From contig CAZFGL010000130.1 in the NCBI GenBank assembly GCA_964518645.1, forward strand, positions 1 to 6,286: 6,286 nucleotides of DNA, written 5' to 3'. Below are positions 6,244 through 6,286 of this stretch, one piece after another. Position numbers and translations under genes: made by a program. The DNA is from HGM13006 sp964518645. GTDB taxonomy: Bacteria > Bacillota > Clostridia > Oscillospirales > Oscillospiraceae. Under the pieces are notes generated by a model. That model made no database searches. It saw nothing but the letters and a program-made list of their open reading frames with translations, and was not told the origin of the DNA. Position 1 is the stretch's first letter, and each line of letters opens with the position of its first letter.

Positions 6244-6286
6244 GTAACCGCGATAAAAATCGCATCAGATTCAGCTTACAGATGAT

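Noticed and set aside
6250..6263. Small inverted repeat GCGAT-AAAA-ATCGC upstream of rpoA
   Set aside because: Only five base pairs, AT-rich loop, no U-tract in the direction of transcription; too weak to call a terminator or regulatory hairpin.
1..6286. A CRISPR repeat array inside the window
   Set aside because: No regularly spaced direct repeats are visible; the whole window is accounted for by genes and short gaps.
6225..6286. Possible 3' end of rpsD upstream of rpoA
   Set aside because: None of the minus-strand frames in these 62 bases shows a recognisable S4 C-terminus; the gene is expected by synteny but not seen.

Overview
The window reads as chromosome of a spore-forming, low-to-mid GC Gram-positive bacterium of the class Clostridia. 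The support is a SpoVAC sporulation protein next to rplQ and rpoA of clostridial type, strong AGGAGG-type ribosome binding sites, and sigma-A and possible sigma-G-like promoters. An Oscillospirales-type gut bacterium would fit, but the sequence alone does not settle the genus. All five complete genes and the one partial gene lie on the minus strand, so transcription runs from high to low coordinates.

Right part (about 4850-6286): the tail of the ribosomal protein/RNA polymerase operon, rpoA (alpha subunit) then rplQ (L17), closed by a perfect 10-bp GC-rich hairpin terminator with a U-tract. Middle part (about 4235-4850): a 178-nt gap with two sigma-G-like promoter candidates and a small perfect dyad, then a lone spoVAC, whose terminator starts two bases after its stop codon.

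Left part (1-4214): the start of a type I-C CRISPR-Cas operon in the standard order cas3 - cas5c - cas8c. The cas8c gene is open to the left edge (first 431 codons present). A near-consensus sigma-A promoter (TTTACA, 17-bp spacer, TATAAT) lies directly upstream of cas3. It shows that the true cas3 start is the ATG at 4149, not the in-frame ATG at 4197, which overlaps the -10 box. cas5c and cas8c overlap by four bases (ATGA).

Functionally, Cas5c matures the crRNA and, with Cas8c and the Cas7 expected off the left edge, forms Cascade. Cas3 is the HD nuclease-helicase recruited to degrade the target. Cas7, Cas4, Cas1, Cas2 and the CRISPR array are expected beyond position 1; no repeat array is in the window. 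The system is a known class. The points worth a second look are the corrected cas3 start, the departure from the B. halodurans Cas5c triad, the promoter between cas3 and cas5c, and the isolated spoVAC at the junction with the defence locus.
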